Both the position numbers and the translations under genes were made by a program. This document shows positions 9,541 to 17,555 of a stretch of DNA of 64,000 bases, piece after piece; position 1 is the first letter of the stretch, and each line of letters opens with the position of its first letter. The notes under the pieces were generated by a model, which saw only the letters and a program-made list of their open reading frames with translations, was not told the origin of the DNA and made no database searches. The stretch covers positions 62,001 through 126,000 of the forward strand of contig DASXFZ010000022.1 in the NCBI GenBank assembly GCA_036489315.1, read 5' to 3'. Source of the DNA: Candidatus Cybelea sp. (GTDB taxonomy: Bacteria > Vulcanimicrobiota > Vulcanimicrobiia > Vulcanimicrobiales > Vulcanimicrobiaceae).

Positions 9541-10658
9541 GCGAGTTTTCCTTTAGGGGCGATCCAGTTGGGATCTTTGAAAAATTCTTTGAGGGTGGCG
9601 TCGTCGGCGGCGTTCGGCAAAACGCCGCGCGCGTAGGTTTCCCACTCCGCTTCGCTCAGCTTGCGGCCGTCGACGCTGTAGCGCTGACCCGCGAACTCGC
9701 CGATCATTCGATTGAAACGCATGTCGGGAACGTAGAAAGCCGTCTCGGCGGCGTTGACTTCGTTCACGCGCGCGACCGTCGCCGCAACTTCGTCGTAAAA
9801 CTGCCGGCGAGCGCGTTCGTTGAGGTGTTCCTTGTCGGCTGCGTCGCCGGCCTTATCCTCATCGACCCGGCCCTTAATGCCCCAGGTATAGGCCCACTGC
9901 GCCGAGCCGGAGTGATCGGTGCCGAAAAGGTCGAGCGAACCCGAGATCCACTTGTTGTAGTACTTCTGCTGGATCTCGACCGGAATCACGCCGGCCTTGG
10001 CGATGCGTCGCAGACCCGTGATCCCCGTTCCCATGTGGAAGGCCTCTTCGCGCAGCATCGGCCCCATTGAAGAGGCTAAGGGCGCAAAGCTCGAGTGCGA
10101 GAGCATCGTCAGCTGGAACTTGCCGTCGCGGTCCATGAAGTTCGTGTAGGCGAAGAAGTCGAGCCAGTGCGTAACGTCCTCGTTGAACGCATTGAGCAGC
10201 CGGTTCTTCTTTCCGAACGCGCGCCGTTCGAGCATTTTCTGCGCCTCGATTTTGCCCTCGCTGCCGAAGTGCTCGACCATCAGGTGGCACATCTGATAAC
10301 CGTGACGAGTCTCTTCGACCATGATGCGGACCAGCGACGCCAGATCGTATTCGCTGGGTGCGTTGTTTACGAGAAACCGCTGTTGCTCGTTGGAGGCAAA
10401 CTCGGTGTCGCCCTGATAAACGACCATATTGAGCACGGCGTCGCGCATCCGCTGATCGGGGATCTCGCGGACACGCTCCCAGCGGCGGTCCCCCTTGAAA
10501 TCGCCGAAGTAGATCTCGGGCGTCGGCAGTTCGCCGTATTTGGCCTCGAAGCGATAGCCGGGCATAAAGCGGTCGACGAGCTCACGGTCGAGCCCGATGT
10601 CGCGGCGCCACTCATCCAGCATCCCGATCCAGTCGTCAAAGGTCGATACACGGTTCAT
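9537..10658 (-). CDS. boxB: BoxB-like di-iron benzoyl-CoA/aryl-CoA epoxidase
   Basis: 373-residue di-iron oxygenase of the BoxB branch of the PaaA/PaaC-BoxB family, which epoxidises the aromatic ring of an aryl-CoA thioester. All six expected iron ligands are visible: E91 in NEQQR, E116 and H119 in EETRH, D176 in DRDGK, E205 and H208 in EEAFH. Family blocks such as QGDTEFAS and DRDGKFQLTM are well kept. It is about 100 residues shorter than classical BoxB, mostly at the N terminus. A reductase (BoxA) and the BoxC lyase are not in the window. It is divergent from paaX, so PaaX probably represses it. Benzoyl-CoA is the best substrate guess; phenylacetyl-CoA or another aryl-CoA is possible. Confidence 0.8.
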   Translation of the reverse strand: MNRVSTFDDWIGMLDEWRRDIGLDRELVDRFMPGYRFEAKYGELPTPEIYFGDFKGDRRWERVREIPDQRMRDAVLNMVVYQGDTEFASNEQQRFLVNNAPSEYDLASLVRIMVEETRHGYQMCHLMVEHFGSEGKIEAQKMLERRAFGKKNRLLNAFNEDVTHWLDFFAYTNFMDRDGKFQLTMLSHSSFAPLASSMGPMLREEAFHMGTGITGLRRIAKAGVIPVEIQQKYYNKWISGSLDLFGTDHSGSAQWAYTWGIKGRVDEDKAGDAADKEHLNERARRQFYDEVAATVARVNEVNAAETAFYVPDMRFNRMIGEFAGQRYSVDGRKLSEAEWETYARGVLPNAADDATLKEFFKDPNWIAPKGKLA

Positions 10659-10782
10659 TTTTGCTGCCTCAATCGTATAACGGAAATTTCGCGAACGGCG
10701 AGAATACCGTCATATTACGGCCCGCGCCCGGGAAAGTCAAGTGAAGCGGGCGGTCCTCTTCTAAGGAGGAAGAATCGCAGAA
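10659..10782. promoter_or_regulatory. boxB-paaX divergent promoter region
   Basis: A 124-bp region that must hold both divergent promoters. Two palindromes could be PaaX operators: TTCGCGAA (10688-10695) and CCGT-N6-ACGG (10707-10720). A very good ribosome-binding site, AAGGAGG, lies upstream of the paaX ATG. The assignment of the palindromes as operators is inference. Confidence 0.4.
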
Positions 10783-11622
10783 ATGCCTGAGTCGGCGCCC
10801 GTCGCTCCCCGAGCCGTAAGCCGCCCGAATTCGTTCATTTTCACGCTCTACGGCGATATGGTGCATCGACTCGAACCCGACGGAACGCTCTGGATTGGGG
10901 CCTTGATCCGGATCATGGCATCCTTTGGAATCTCTTCCCAGGCGGTACGCCAGGCCGTTTCACGGATGAGCCGGCAGGGCTGGCTGGTCGCGCGCCGTGA
11001 GGGAAACCGGGCGTACTATGCCGTCACTCCCCGGGGCCGCCGAAGAATCGAAGAGCTCAGCCCCCGTATCTACGGGCCGGTCATCGAGTGGGACGGCCGT
11101 TGGCGCCTGCTGAGCTACGCGATCGGCGAGGCGCACCGCCGGCACCGCGAACGCCTCCGCAAGGAGCTCTCGGCGCTCGGTTGGGCTCCGCTCTCCCCGT
11201 CAACGTGGATATCGCCCTCGGATACGCTGGGGGCGGCCCGGGAGGCGGCGGCGGCGACCGAGACTCTCGACGCCATTCATCTCTTTACGGCCCAATACAG
11301 CGGCCCGTTGCGCGATCGCGAACTGCTCGATCGATGCTGGGACGTCAACAGAATCGCGGCGGCATATCGGGAGTTCGTCGCCCGATACAGCCCCCGGTTC
11401 GAGCGCGAACTCTCACACGGCGACCTAGGCGACGAAGCCGCTCTCGTCGAGCGGCTCTGGCTGGTCCACGACTACCGGCGATTTACCTATGTAGACCCGG
11501 GCCTCCCTAGCGAGCTCCTTCCGGCGCACTGGCCGGGGACGGCGGCGGCAGCGCTCTTTCGCGAGTACTACGCCGCGATCGAAAAGAAATCACAACGGTT
11601 CTTTCATCTTTGCGCGCAGTGA
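10783..11622 (+). CDS. paaX: PaaX-family transcriptional repressor
   Basis: 279-residue regulator of the PaaX family, which represses phenylacetate catabolism genes and is released by phenylacetyl-CoA. The N-terminal winged helix (about 20-90) contains the recognition segment SSQAVRQAVSRMSRQGWL and the wing sequence AYYAVTPRGRRR; the middle and C-terminal PaaX domains follow, with IEWDGRWRLLSYAI and the terminal EYYAAIEKKSQRFFHL region. It is divergent from boxB and close to thiolase, hydroxyacyl-CoA and aldehyde dehydrogenase genes, so it probably controls the whole locus in response to an aryl-CoA. The strong AAGGAGG site supports the ATG at 10783. Confidence 0.88.
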   Translation: MPESAPVAPRAVSRPNSFIFTLYGDMVHRLEPDGTLWIGALIRIMASFGISSQAVRQAVSRMSRQGWLVARREGNRAYYAVTPRGRRRIEELSPRIYGPVIEWDGRWRLLSYAIGEAHRRHRERLRKELSALGWAPLSPSTWISPSDTLGAAREAAAATETLDAIHLFTAQYSGPLRDRELLDRCWDVNRIAAAYREFVARYSPRFERELSHGDLGDEAALVERLWLVHDYRRFTYVDPGLPSELLPAHWPGTAAAALFREYYAAIEKKSQRFFHLCAQ

Positions 11623-11663
11623 GCGGACGGGGCAGGCGTTGCGCACGTCGAAGCGACCCGCCC

Positions 11664-12056
11664 ATGCCGAAACGCCTCATGATCGCACTAGCCGTTGCCG
11701 CGCTGGCCGTCGCCGCCTGCCACAGCTCCACCTCGACGACTCCGACTCCGTCGAGTTCGCCCGCGTCGCCCTCGCCAAATCCCAAAGATCACAAAGCTAC
11801 CGTCGAAGTAACGATCAACAGCACGCCGCAACCAATGATTCCGGTCGCGATCTCAACGCCGGCGAACCCAACGAGCCCTCGTCCGGGCACGCCGTTCGAC
11901 ACAGAGACAACCGGTAAAAAGGGGTTCGTACACTTCTTGATGCTCGACCCGAAGAAGACGTATTGCTGGGTTGCAGACTTCGGATCCGGCCACAGCTCGT
12001 CGGAGTGTGCCGACTGGGAGATCTGGCAGACGAGCACGATCCTGCTGGGAACGTAG
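11664..12056 (+). CDS. Small lipoprotein of unknown function
   Basis: 130 residues. An N-terminal signal peptide ends in a lipobox (LAVAAC), so the protein is probably lipidated and membrane-anchored. A Ser/Thr/Pro-rich linker follows (about residues 22-45), then a beta-rich domain of about 85 residues with two cysteines near the C terminus that could form a disulfide. I do not recognise the domain. ATG 11664 is chosen because it starts the signal peptide; the longer frame would overlap the end of paaX. It lies 41 bp behind paaX and could be cotranscribed with it. Confidence 0.7.
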   Translation: MPKRLMIALAVAALAVAACHSSTSTTPTPSSSPASPSPNPKDHKATVEVTINSTPQPMIPVAISTPANPTSPRPGTPFDTETTGKKGFVHFLMLDPKKTYCWVADFGSGHSSSECADWEIWQTSTILLGT

Positions 12057-12079
12057 GTACCTTGGGTTCCGGGCGACCT

Positions 12080-12403
12080 TCAGTCGTCCTCATGCAGGTG
12101 AAGGTGGCAGCCGTCTTCCGCGTCCGACAGCACGTCGCGCGCCTCGGCCAGCACGGCGCCCGAGAGCGGGCGATTCGGCGGCTCTACGGTACCGTGTTCG
12201 GCTAGAAAATCAACCTCGCTCCAGTCCTCCCATGTCTCGAGCGGCTCCCCCTCGGCCGTTGCTGGAAAGCGGACGCAGAATCCCTGTTCGAGATGCAGTC
12301 CGACCACGCTGACCTCCGTACCGCGCGGAAAGTACGTTCCGTCTTTCCACAGCGTACCGTATGTCGTGTTGTAGCGCTGGCCGATCTTGAATCCTTCCAC
12401 CAT
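12080..12403 (-). CDS. Small conserved-looking protein at the end of the beta-oxidation operon
   Basis: 107 residues, acidic, soluble, function not recognised. It begins MVEGFKIGQRYNTTYG, includes several Trp and Asp/Glu residues in its middle (TWEDWSEVDF), and ends in a His/Asp-rich tail (HLHLHEDD) that could bind metal. The frame is open further upstream, but there it runs antiparallel to no homology and inside the aldehyde dehydrogenase gene; ATG 12403 lies 10 nt behind that gene's stop. Position at the end of the hydroxyacyl-CoA dehydrogenase-thiolase-aldehyde dehydrogenase operon suggests cotranscription. Confidence 0.6.
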   Translation of the reverse strand: MVEGFKIGQRYNTTYGTLWKDGTYFPRGTEVSVVGLHLEQGFCVRFPATAEGEPLETWEDWSEVDFLAEHGTVEPPNRPLSGAVLAEARDVLSDAEDGCHLHLHEDD

Positions 12404-12413
12404 GCCCCAGCCG

Positions 12414-13907
12414 CTATACTCGAAACGGATCCATCGGTCTCTCTCCGATGTAGGTGAGGACGCTTTTGGTTTCGCTGTAGAGACGCATCGTCTCCATTCC
12501 CAGCTCGCGGCCGTATCCGGAGGCTTTGTACCCGCCGAACGGAACGCCGGGAAAGACCGCGTACGGCGTATTGATCGCAACCGAACCGCTGCGGATTGCG
12601 CGCGCGACGCGGTTCGCGCGTCCAATGTTCGAAGTCCAGACGCTCGCAGCCAAACCGTATTCACTGTCGTTGGCCAGCGCGATTGCCTGCGCTTCGTCGT
12701 CGAAACGGACCAAGACCGCGACCGGCCCGAAGATCTCCTCCCGCACGATGCGGTGCGAGCTTTGGGCTTCATATGCCGTCGGATTCCAGAACGTCCCGCC
12801 TTCGAACGAATCGCCGAGCGTCGGGGAGCCTCCGCCGAAGAGCGCGCGCGCCCCTTCGGCAGCGCCAACCTCGCAATAGCTGCGAATCTTCTCGAACTGC
12901 TCCGTCGTGGTAATCGCCCCGATCTGCGTCTGCGTATCCTCGGGATCGCCGACGCGCAGCCGCTGCGCTTTCTGCGCGAAGCCCTCCGCGAAGCGATCGA
13001 AGATCGGCGTGTGAACGAGGATCCGCGAACGGGCTTCGCAGCACTGACCCGCGTTATAGTAAACGCCGTAGAGCGCACCGGCGATCGCCGCGTCGACGTC
13101 CGCATCGTCGAAGATGACCGACGGCGACTTGCCGCCTAACTCCAACGTAACCCGTTTGAGCGTTCTAGCCGCCGCCGCGGCAACGGTTCTGCCGGTTTCG
13201 GTAGACCCGGTGAACGCAATCTTGTCGACCCCAGGATGCTCGACGAGCAGGGCGCCCAAGCCGCTGCGCGATCCGGTTACGACGTTGAGAACGCCTTCGG
13301 GTACGCCGGCTTCCAGGGCGAGCCTTCCCAACTCGATGGCCGTAAGCGGCGTCACGTGCGCCGGCTTGAGCACGATCGTGCACCCGGCGGCGAGCGCGGG
13401 CGCAACCTTCCACGATGCCAGCAGCATGGGAAAGTTCCAAGGGACGATCGCGCCGACGACGCCGACCGGTTCGCGCACGGTGTTCGCGAGATAGGTCGGC
13501 AGCGGCGGCGGGAGCGTGTCGCCGTAGTTCTTGGTTGCCGCTCCGGCATAGAACTCGAACGTATCGACGATCGCGGAGAGCTCGCCGCGCGCGGTTCCGA
13601 TCGTCTTGCCGTTGTTTCGCACCTCGCGCAGCGCGAGCTCGTCGGCGTGCTCGGCGATCAGCTGCGACAGTTTGTAAATAACCTTTGCGCGGCGCGATGC
13701 GGCCATCGTCGCCCACTTTCCGGTATCGAAGGCCCGGCGAGCGGCAGCGACCGCATCGTTGAGATCGTCTTTGGTCGCATCCGCAACTTCGGCAAGCTTG
13801 ACACCGGTCGCGGGGTTTCGAATTTCGTACGTCGCCCCGTCCGCGGCATCTCGCCACGCTCCGCCGATCAGAAGCTGCGTTTTGGGCATCGTCTGCGTTG
13901 AAGTCAT
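12414..13907 (-). CDS. NAD(P)-dependent aldehyde dehydrogenase
   Basis: 497-residue ALDH-superfamily enzyme that oxidises an aldehyde to the acid. Catalytic motifs are intact: IVPWNFP (N158 region), general base E256 in LELGGK, nucleophile C290 in GQCC. Overall it resembles betaine- or phenylacetaldehyde-type dehydrogenases. It is third in the operon hydroxyacyl-CoA dehydrogenase-thiolase-ALDH, starting 12 nt after the thiolase stop. In this context it might make an aryl acetate from an aldehyde, or act on the semialdehyde released after ring cleavage, as PaaZ or BoxD do. The sequence alone does not decide which. Confidence 0.9.
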   Translation of the reverse strand: MTSTQTMPKTQLLIGGAWRDAADGATYEIRNPATGVKLAEVADATKDDLNDAVAAARRAFDTGKWATMAASRRAKVIYKLSQLIAEHADELALREVRNNGKTIGTARGELSAIVDTFEFYAGAATKNYGDTLPPPLPTYLANTVREPVGVVGAIVPWNFPMLLASWKVAPALAAGCTIVLKPAHVTPLTAIELGRLALEAGVPEGVLNVVTGSRSGLGALLVEHPGVDKIAFTGSTETGRTVAAAAARTLKRVTLELGGKSPSVIFDDADVDAAIAGALYGVYYNAGQCCEARSRILVHTPIFDRFAEGFAQKAQRLRVGDPEDTQTQIGAITTTEQFEKIRSYCEVGAAEGARALFGGGSPTLGDSFEGGTFWNPTAYEAQSSHRIVREEIFGPVAVLVRFDDEAQAIALANDSEYGLAASVWTSNIGRANRVARAIRSGSVAINTPYAVFPGVPFGGYKASGYGRELGMETMRLYSETKSVLTYIGERPMDPFRV

Positions 13908-13919
13908 CTCCGGCGCCTT

Positions 13920-15119
13920 CTACTCGACCCGCTCGAATACCGTTGCAATCCCCTGGCCGACGCCGATGCACATCGTGGCGAGGCCGTAGCGCGCCCGCCT
14001 GCGCTCCATCTCGTGCAGCAGGGTCGTGACGATGCGCGCGCCGCTGGCTCCCAGCGGATGCCCGAGTGCGATCGCGCCGCCGTTGACGTTGGTTCTCTGG
14101 GGATCGAATCCGAGCTCGCGCATGCACGCGATTGCTTGGGAGGCAAACGCCTCGTTGATCTCGATCAGATCGAGCCGTTCGACGCCGAGTTTCGCGCGGG
14201 CCAAGGCCTTGCGCGTTGCAGGAATCGGCCCTAAGCCCATAACGCTGGGTGCAACCCCGGCGCAAGCCGATGCGATGAAGCGCGCCATCGGGCGCAGGCC
14301 GAGGCTCCGCGCCGCGTCCGCCTCGCAGAGCAGCACGGCAGCCGCACCATCGTTGATGCCCGAAGAGTTGCCGGCCGTTACGCTCCCGTCTTTTCGAAAC
14401 GCGGGCTTTAGCTTGCTCAACGCTTCGATCGTGGTGGCCGGGCGTGGATGTTCGTCTTGGGTTACCTCGCTTGGCGGCGCACCCGCTGCCGCTACCGCTA
14501 CCGAGACCAGCTCCGGCGCGAAAGCATCGCGTTCGACCGCGGCTTTACACTTCATCTGCGACTCAAAGGCGAACCGGTCTTGCGCTTCGCGCGTGATGCC
14601 GTACTGCGCAGCGACGTTCTCGGCGGTCTCGCCGAGCGATACCGTATGCTCCGGCGGCATCTTCGGATTGATCATGCGCCAGCCGAGAACGGTATCGAAG
14701 ATCTGCTGTCCTCGCGCAAACGGCGACTCGCCTTTGGGCAGAACGTAGGGCGCGCGCGTCATCGATTCGACCCCGCCGGCAATCATGACGTCGCCCTCCC
14801 CGAAAGCAATGGCTTGCGCCGCCGAGTTGATCGCTTGGAGGCTCGAACCGCAAAGACGGTTGAGCGTCGTTCCGGGAATCTCGAGCGGCAGATCCGCAAG
14901 CAGCACGGCCATCCGCGCGACGTTGCGATTATCCTCTCCGCTCTGGTTGGCGGCACCGAAATACACGTCGTCGATGCGCTCCGGTGCGACGCGCGTGCGT
15001 TCGACGATCGCGCGCACTGCGACGGCAGCAAGGTCGTCGGGTCGCACCGACGCCAGTCGTCCGCCGTATCGGCCGATCGGCGTCCGAACGGCGTCGATGA
15101 CCCAAACCTCGCGGCTCAT
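13920..15119 (-). CDS. Acetyl-CoA acyltransferase (3-oxoadipyl-CoA thiolase-like, PcaF/PaaJ type)
   Basis: 399-residue thiolase that cleaves a 3-oxoacyl-CoA with CoA. Nucleophile C90 in NRLCGSS, H354 in GHPLGASG, and C384 in CIGVGQG form the active site. The stretch GEDNRNVARMA before the nucleophile is characteristic of 3-oxoadipyl-CoA thiolases of the beta-ketoadipate and phenylacetate pathways, so it likely releases succinyl-CoA and acetyl-CoA at the end of aromatic degradation. Its ATG overlaps the stop of the upstream dehydrogenase (ATGA), indicating translational coupling. Confidence 0.92.
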   Translation of the reverse strand: MSREVWVIDAVRTPIGRYGGRLASVRPDDLAAVAVRAIVERTRVAPERIDDVYFGAANQSGEDNRNVARMAVLLADLPLEIPGTTLNRLCGSSLQAINSAAQAIAFGEGDVMIAGGVESMTRAPYVLPKGESPFARGQQIFDTVLGWRMINPKMPPEHTVSLGETAENVAAQYGITREAQDRFAFESQMKCKAAVERDAFAPELVSVAVAAAGAPPSEVTQDEHPRPATTIEALSKLKPAFRKDGSVTAGNSSGINDGAAAVLLCEADAARSLGLRPMARFIASACAGVAPSVMGLGPIPATRKALARAKLGVERLDLIEINEAFASQAIACMRELGFDPQRTNVNGGAIALGHPLGASGARIVTTLLHEMERRRARYGLATMCIGVGQGIATVFERVE

Positions 15120-16699
15120 TCCGGCGTCTCCTGCGCCGGCACGGCTTCGACGTCGAGAAGCCAGAGCGAACGATGGGGCGCGAACTGCTCTCCCTCGGCA
15201 TCGGCGAGCCGCTTGAGAATGGTGCGTACGCGCGTGCCGCCGATCTCGCGCCCCCAGGTTATGGGGCCGCCCGGATAGTTCGCACCGAGCATCATCGCCT
15301 CGTCGACGTCCTCCGGAGACGCGACGTCCTCGGCAACGGCAATCATCGCCTCGTTAACGATCGAACCGATTGTCCTTCCCAAAAACAGCCCCGGCACGTC
15401 CTCGACCAGAATTGCTGCTTTGCCGATCGAAGCGAAGAGCTCTTGCGCGAGCTCCAGCGCGTCGTCGGAGGCTTCCTCCGAGTTGACGATCTCGACGGCG
15501 GACTGGCTCGCGACCGAACCGAGAGCGCCGAACCCCACGAGCCGCTCGCCGTGCCGCATTCGCCGCGCGCTTGCGGAAAGGTTCGTCGCGTACGCGTCGG
15601 CGATGATGATGCATTCTTTTTCAAACGCCGCATCGAGTTGCGCAATGATCTCGCTGCGGTCGGAAGCGCCATCGCCGGCATCGACGATGATCGTGCTCTC
15701 CGGCAGCACTTCGTCGAGCATCTCATCGTTGGCGACGACTTGGACGTTCGCATAGCGCTGGCCGATCAGCTCCGCGAGGTCCTGTGCGTGGACGCCGAGC
15801 CCGACGATCGCCACGACTTCGTCGGCATTGGGCTGCTCGTCAATTTGCGCCGCCTCGGGCTCAAAGCGCTCCGCCTTGCCGTCTGCGTACGAGTAGAATC
15901 CCTGTCCGGACTTTCTCCCGAGCAGTCCTTCCGCAACCATGATACGCTGGCTTTGCGCGGGTTCGAGCCGCTCCGCCTCGGTTCTTTGGTAGACGGACTC
16001 GCTGGTCGCCAAATTGACGTCGAGGCCGATGAGATCCATCAGCTCGAACGGCCCCATCGCAAAGCCGGCAGAACGCGCGAGCGCGTCGAGCTCCGGTACC
16101 GAGGCGACGCCGCGTTCGAGCGCGCGCAGTGCCTGCAGATAGTATGGACGCGCGACGCGATTCACGATGAAGCCGGGAGTATCCGCGACGAGAACCGGCG
16201 TCTTACCACAGCGCTCCGCAAACTCGAAAGCACGATCGATCGCTTCTTGCGCGGTCTGCTCCGCCTGCACGACTTCGACGAGCCGCATGCGCGTGGGCGG
16301 ATTAAAAAAGTGGAGACCGATGACACGCGCCGGGTTCGGCGCGATACCGGCGAGTTCGCCGACCGAGAACGACGAAGTATTCGACGCCAGTAGTGCATCG
16401 GCAGGCAACGCGTTGGCGAGCTCGAGGAAGACGTTCCGTTTGAGTTCGAACACCTCCGGGACGGCCTCGATCGCAAGCATCACGCGGTCGCGCGGCTCGA
16501 TGCGATCGGCCCACTCGATCCGAAGCGCCGGCGACGCATCGCCCGAACGCTTTGCCTCGCGAGCAAACGAACCGACGGCGCGCTCGCGCGCGCTCGCTTG
16601 CGGCTCGACGATCGTCACCTGGAACCCCGCGCCGGCGGCGAGGAGTGCGATACCGGCGCCCATCGTTCCACCGCCGACAACCATTACACGTTCGGGCAT
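15116..16699 (-). CDS. 3-hydroxyacyl-CoA dehydrogenase, double-domain PaaH type
   Basis: 527 residues. The N-terminal half is a complete NAD-dependent 3-hydroxyacyl-CoA dehydrogenase: GGGTMG dinucleotide loop (9-14), SNTSSF segment, catalytic H130 in GLHFFNPP, and an all-helical dimerisation domain. The C-terminal half repeats the architecture, with a degenerate Rossmann part (VAIVGLG) and a second 3HCDH domain (DVPGLFLGR). This length and layout are typical of PaaH/PaaC enzymes that oxidise 3-hydroxyadipyl-CoA. The start at 16699 puts the nucleotide loop at the usual place; an upstream in-frame start would add 14 unlikely residues. First gene of its operon. Confidence 0.9.
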   Translation of the reverse strand: MPERVMVVGGGTMGAGIALLAAGAGFQVTIVEPQASARERAVGSFAREAKRSGDASPALRIEWADRIEPRDRVMLAIEAVPEVFELKRNVFLELANALPADALLASNTSSFSVGELAGIAPNPARVIGLHFFNPPTRMRLVEVVQAEQTAQEAIDRAFEFAERCGKTPVLVADTPGFIVNRVARPYYLQALRALERGVASVPELDALARSAGFAMGPFELMDLIGLDVNLATSESVYQRTEAERLEPAQSQRIMVAEGLLGRKSGQGFYSYADGKAERFEPEAAQIDEQPNADEVVAIVGLGVHAQDLAELIGQRYANVQVVANDEMLDEVLPESTIIVDAGDGASDRSEIIAQLDAAFEKECIIIADAYATNLSASARRMRHGERLVGFGALGSVASQSAVEIVNSEEASDDALELAQELFASIGKAAILVEDVPGLFLGRTIGSIVNEAMIAVAEDVASPEDVDEAMMLGANYPGGPITWGREIGGTRVRTILKRLADAEGEQFAPHRSLWLLDVEAVPAQETPE

Positions 16700-16751
16700 G
16701 GGGCGCACTTCGTTAAAGGAGGGATAAACGCTTCGTCGCACTTCGCCTACT

Positions 16752-17309
16752 GTGGAGAAGCCGCAGTGGCGCGTCCGATCCTCGAGTTACGTCGTCAATT
16801 CGCCGTACATGCGCTTGCGTGCCGACGAGGTCGAGCTCCCGAACGGCACGATCGTTTCCGACTACTACGTCCGCGAGTCCTACGGCTTCGCGACGATTCT
16901 GGCGCTCACGCCCGACCGCGACGTCGTCCTGGTGCGCCAGTACCGATACGGCGCGGACTCGATTCACCTCGAGCTGCCGGCTGGAATGCTGCAGGACGCC
17001 GAGGACCCGCAGGCCTGTGCGCTCCGGGAGCTGACCGAGGAGACCGGCTACGAGGTCGCCCGCAGCGAGCCCGCCGCCGAATATCTCCCCGAGCCCGTCC
17101 GGTCGACCGCGCGCGCCTACGTTTATATAGGCTACGATGCGCGCAAGACCCGGGAGCCCCAGCTCGATGCCACCGAGCATCTGACGGTCGAGCTGGCAAC
17201 GCTGGCGCGCTTTCGAGAGATGCTCGCCGACGGTACGATCGATTCAGGGGCGTCGATCGCCGCCGGCTATCGAGCCTTGGATTACCTCCGGGCGCTGGGC
17301 GATCGCTGA
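16752..17309 (+). CDS. Nudix hydrolase (ADP-ribose pyrophosphatase-like)
   Basis: 185 residues. A perfect Nudix box, G-x5-E-x7-REUXEEXGU, spans residues 78-100 (GMLQDAE to TEETGY), which binds the magnesium that cleaves nucleoside diphosphate linkages. The YVVNSPYMRLRADEVELPNG strand pattern upstream and the downstream helix are as in ADP-sugar pyrophosphatases. It starts with GTG at 16752 and is divergent from the hydroxyacyl-CoA dehydrogenase with about 52 bp between. Probably housekeeping ADP-ribose turnover. Confidence 0.87.
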   Translation: MEKPQWRVRSSSYVVNSPYMRLRADEVELPNGTIVSDYYVRESYGFATILALTPDRDVVLVRQYRYGADSIHLELPAGMLQDAEDPQACALRELTEETGYEVARSEPAAEYLPEPVRSTARAYVYIGYDARKTREPQLDATEHLTVELATLARFREMLADGTIDSGASIAAGYRALDYLRALGDR

Positions 17310-17342
17310 AACCCGCGGCCCCGCCGCAAGGTAGATGATGGC

Positions 17343-17540
17343 GTGAACCCGACACTCGCGCTCTTTCTCCGGCTTACGGCGGTCATCGCGGTTGGGCTGG
17401 TGCTCCTGGTCATCCTGAGCCACCTGCTCCTGCTCGCGCTCAAGGCCGTCATCATCGCCGCGGTCATCGCAGCCATCGTCATCGGCTGCTTCTTCGTTTA
17501 CAACCTCTTCCGGCGCAACAAGTACCCAGTCATTCGCTAG
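17343..17540 (+). CDS. Small two-helix membrane protein
   Basis: 65 residues, GTG start. Nearly the entire protein is hydrophobic: one helix at about 5-30 and a second at about 33-55, followed by a basic tail (FRRNKYPVIR) that should face the cytoplasm. No family recognised. It follows the Nudix gene by 33 bp on the same strand and ends at a small hairpin. Confidence 0.55.
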   Translation: MNPTLALFLRLTAVIAVGLVLLVILSHLLLLALKAVIIAAVIAAIVIGCFFVYNLFRRNKYPVIR

Positions 17541-17554
17541 CGTGCTGACGCTAG
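17537..17554. terminator. Hairpin between convergent genes
   Basis: A perfect 7-bp stem CTAGCGT / ACGCTAG with the loop GCTG, placed exactly between the stop codons of two convergent genes. There is no T-run, so it would be a weak or factor-assisted terminator. Confidence 0.4.
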
Positions 17555-17555
17555 A

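Larger units (their letters stand above)
9406..9567. repeat. 31-bp direct repeats of the boxB 3' end flanking the palindromic element
   Basis: The same 31 bases occur at 9406-9436 and 9537-9567. They encode the last residues and stop codon of BoxB. Copy 9537-9567 is the genuine gene end; copy 9406-9436 sits directly over the hydratase start. The unit length is 131 bp. The pattern looks like a target duplication or a tandem duplication that accompanied insertion of the hairpin element. Confidence 0.8.

Noticed and set aside
8552-16699. A complete box or paa degradation pathway
   Set aside because: BoxA, BoxC, PaaBCDE, PaaZ and the CoA ligase are not in the window; only a partial set can be supported.
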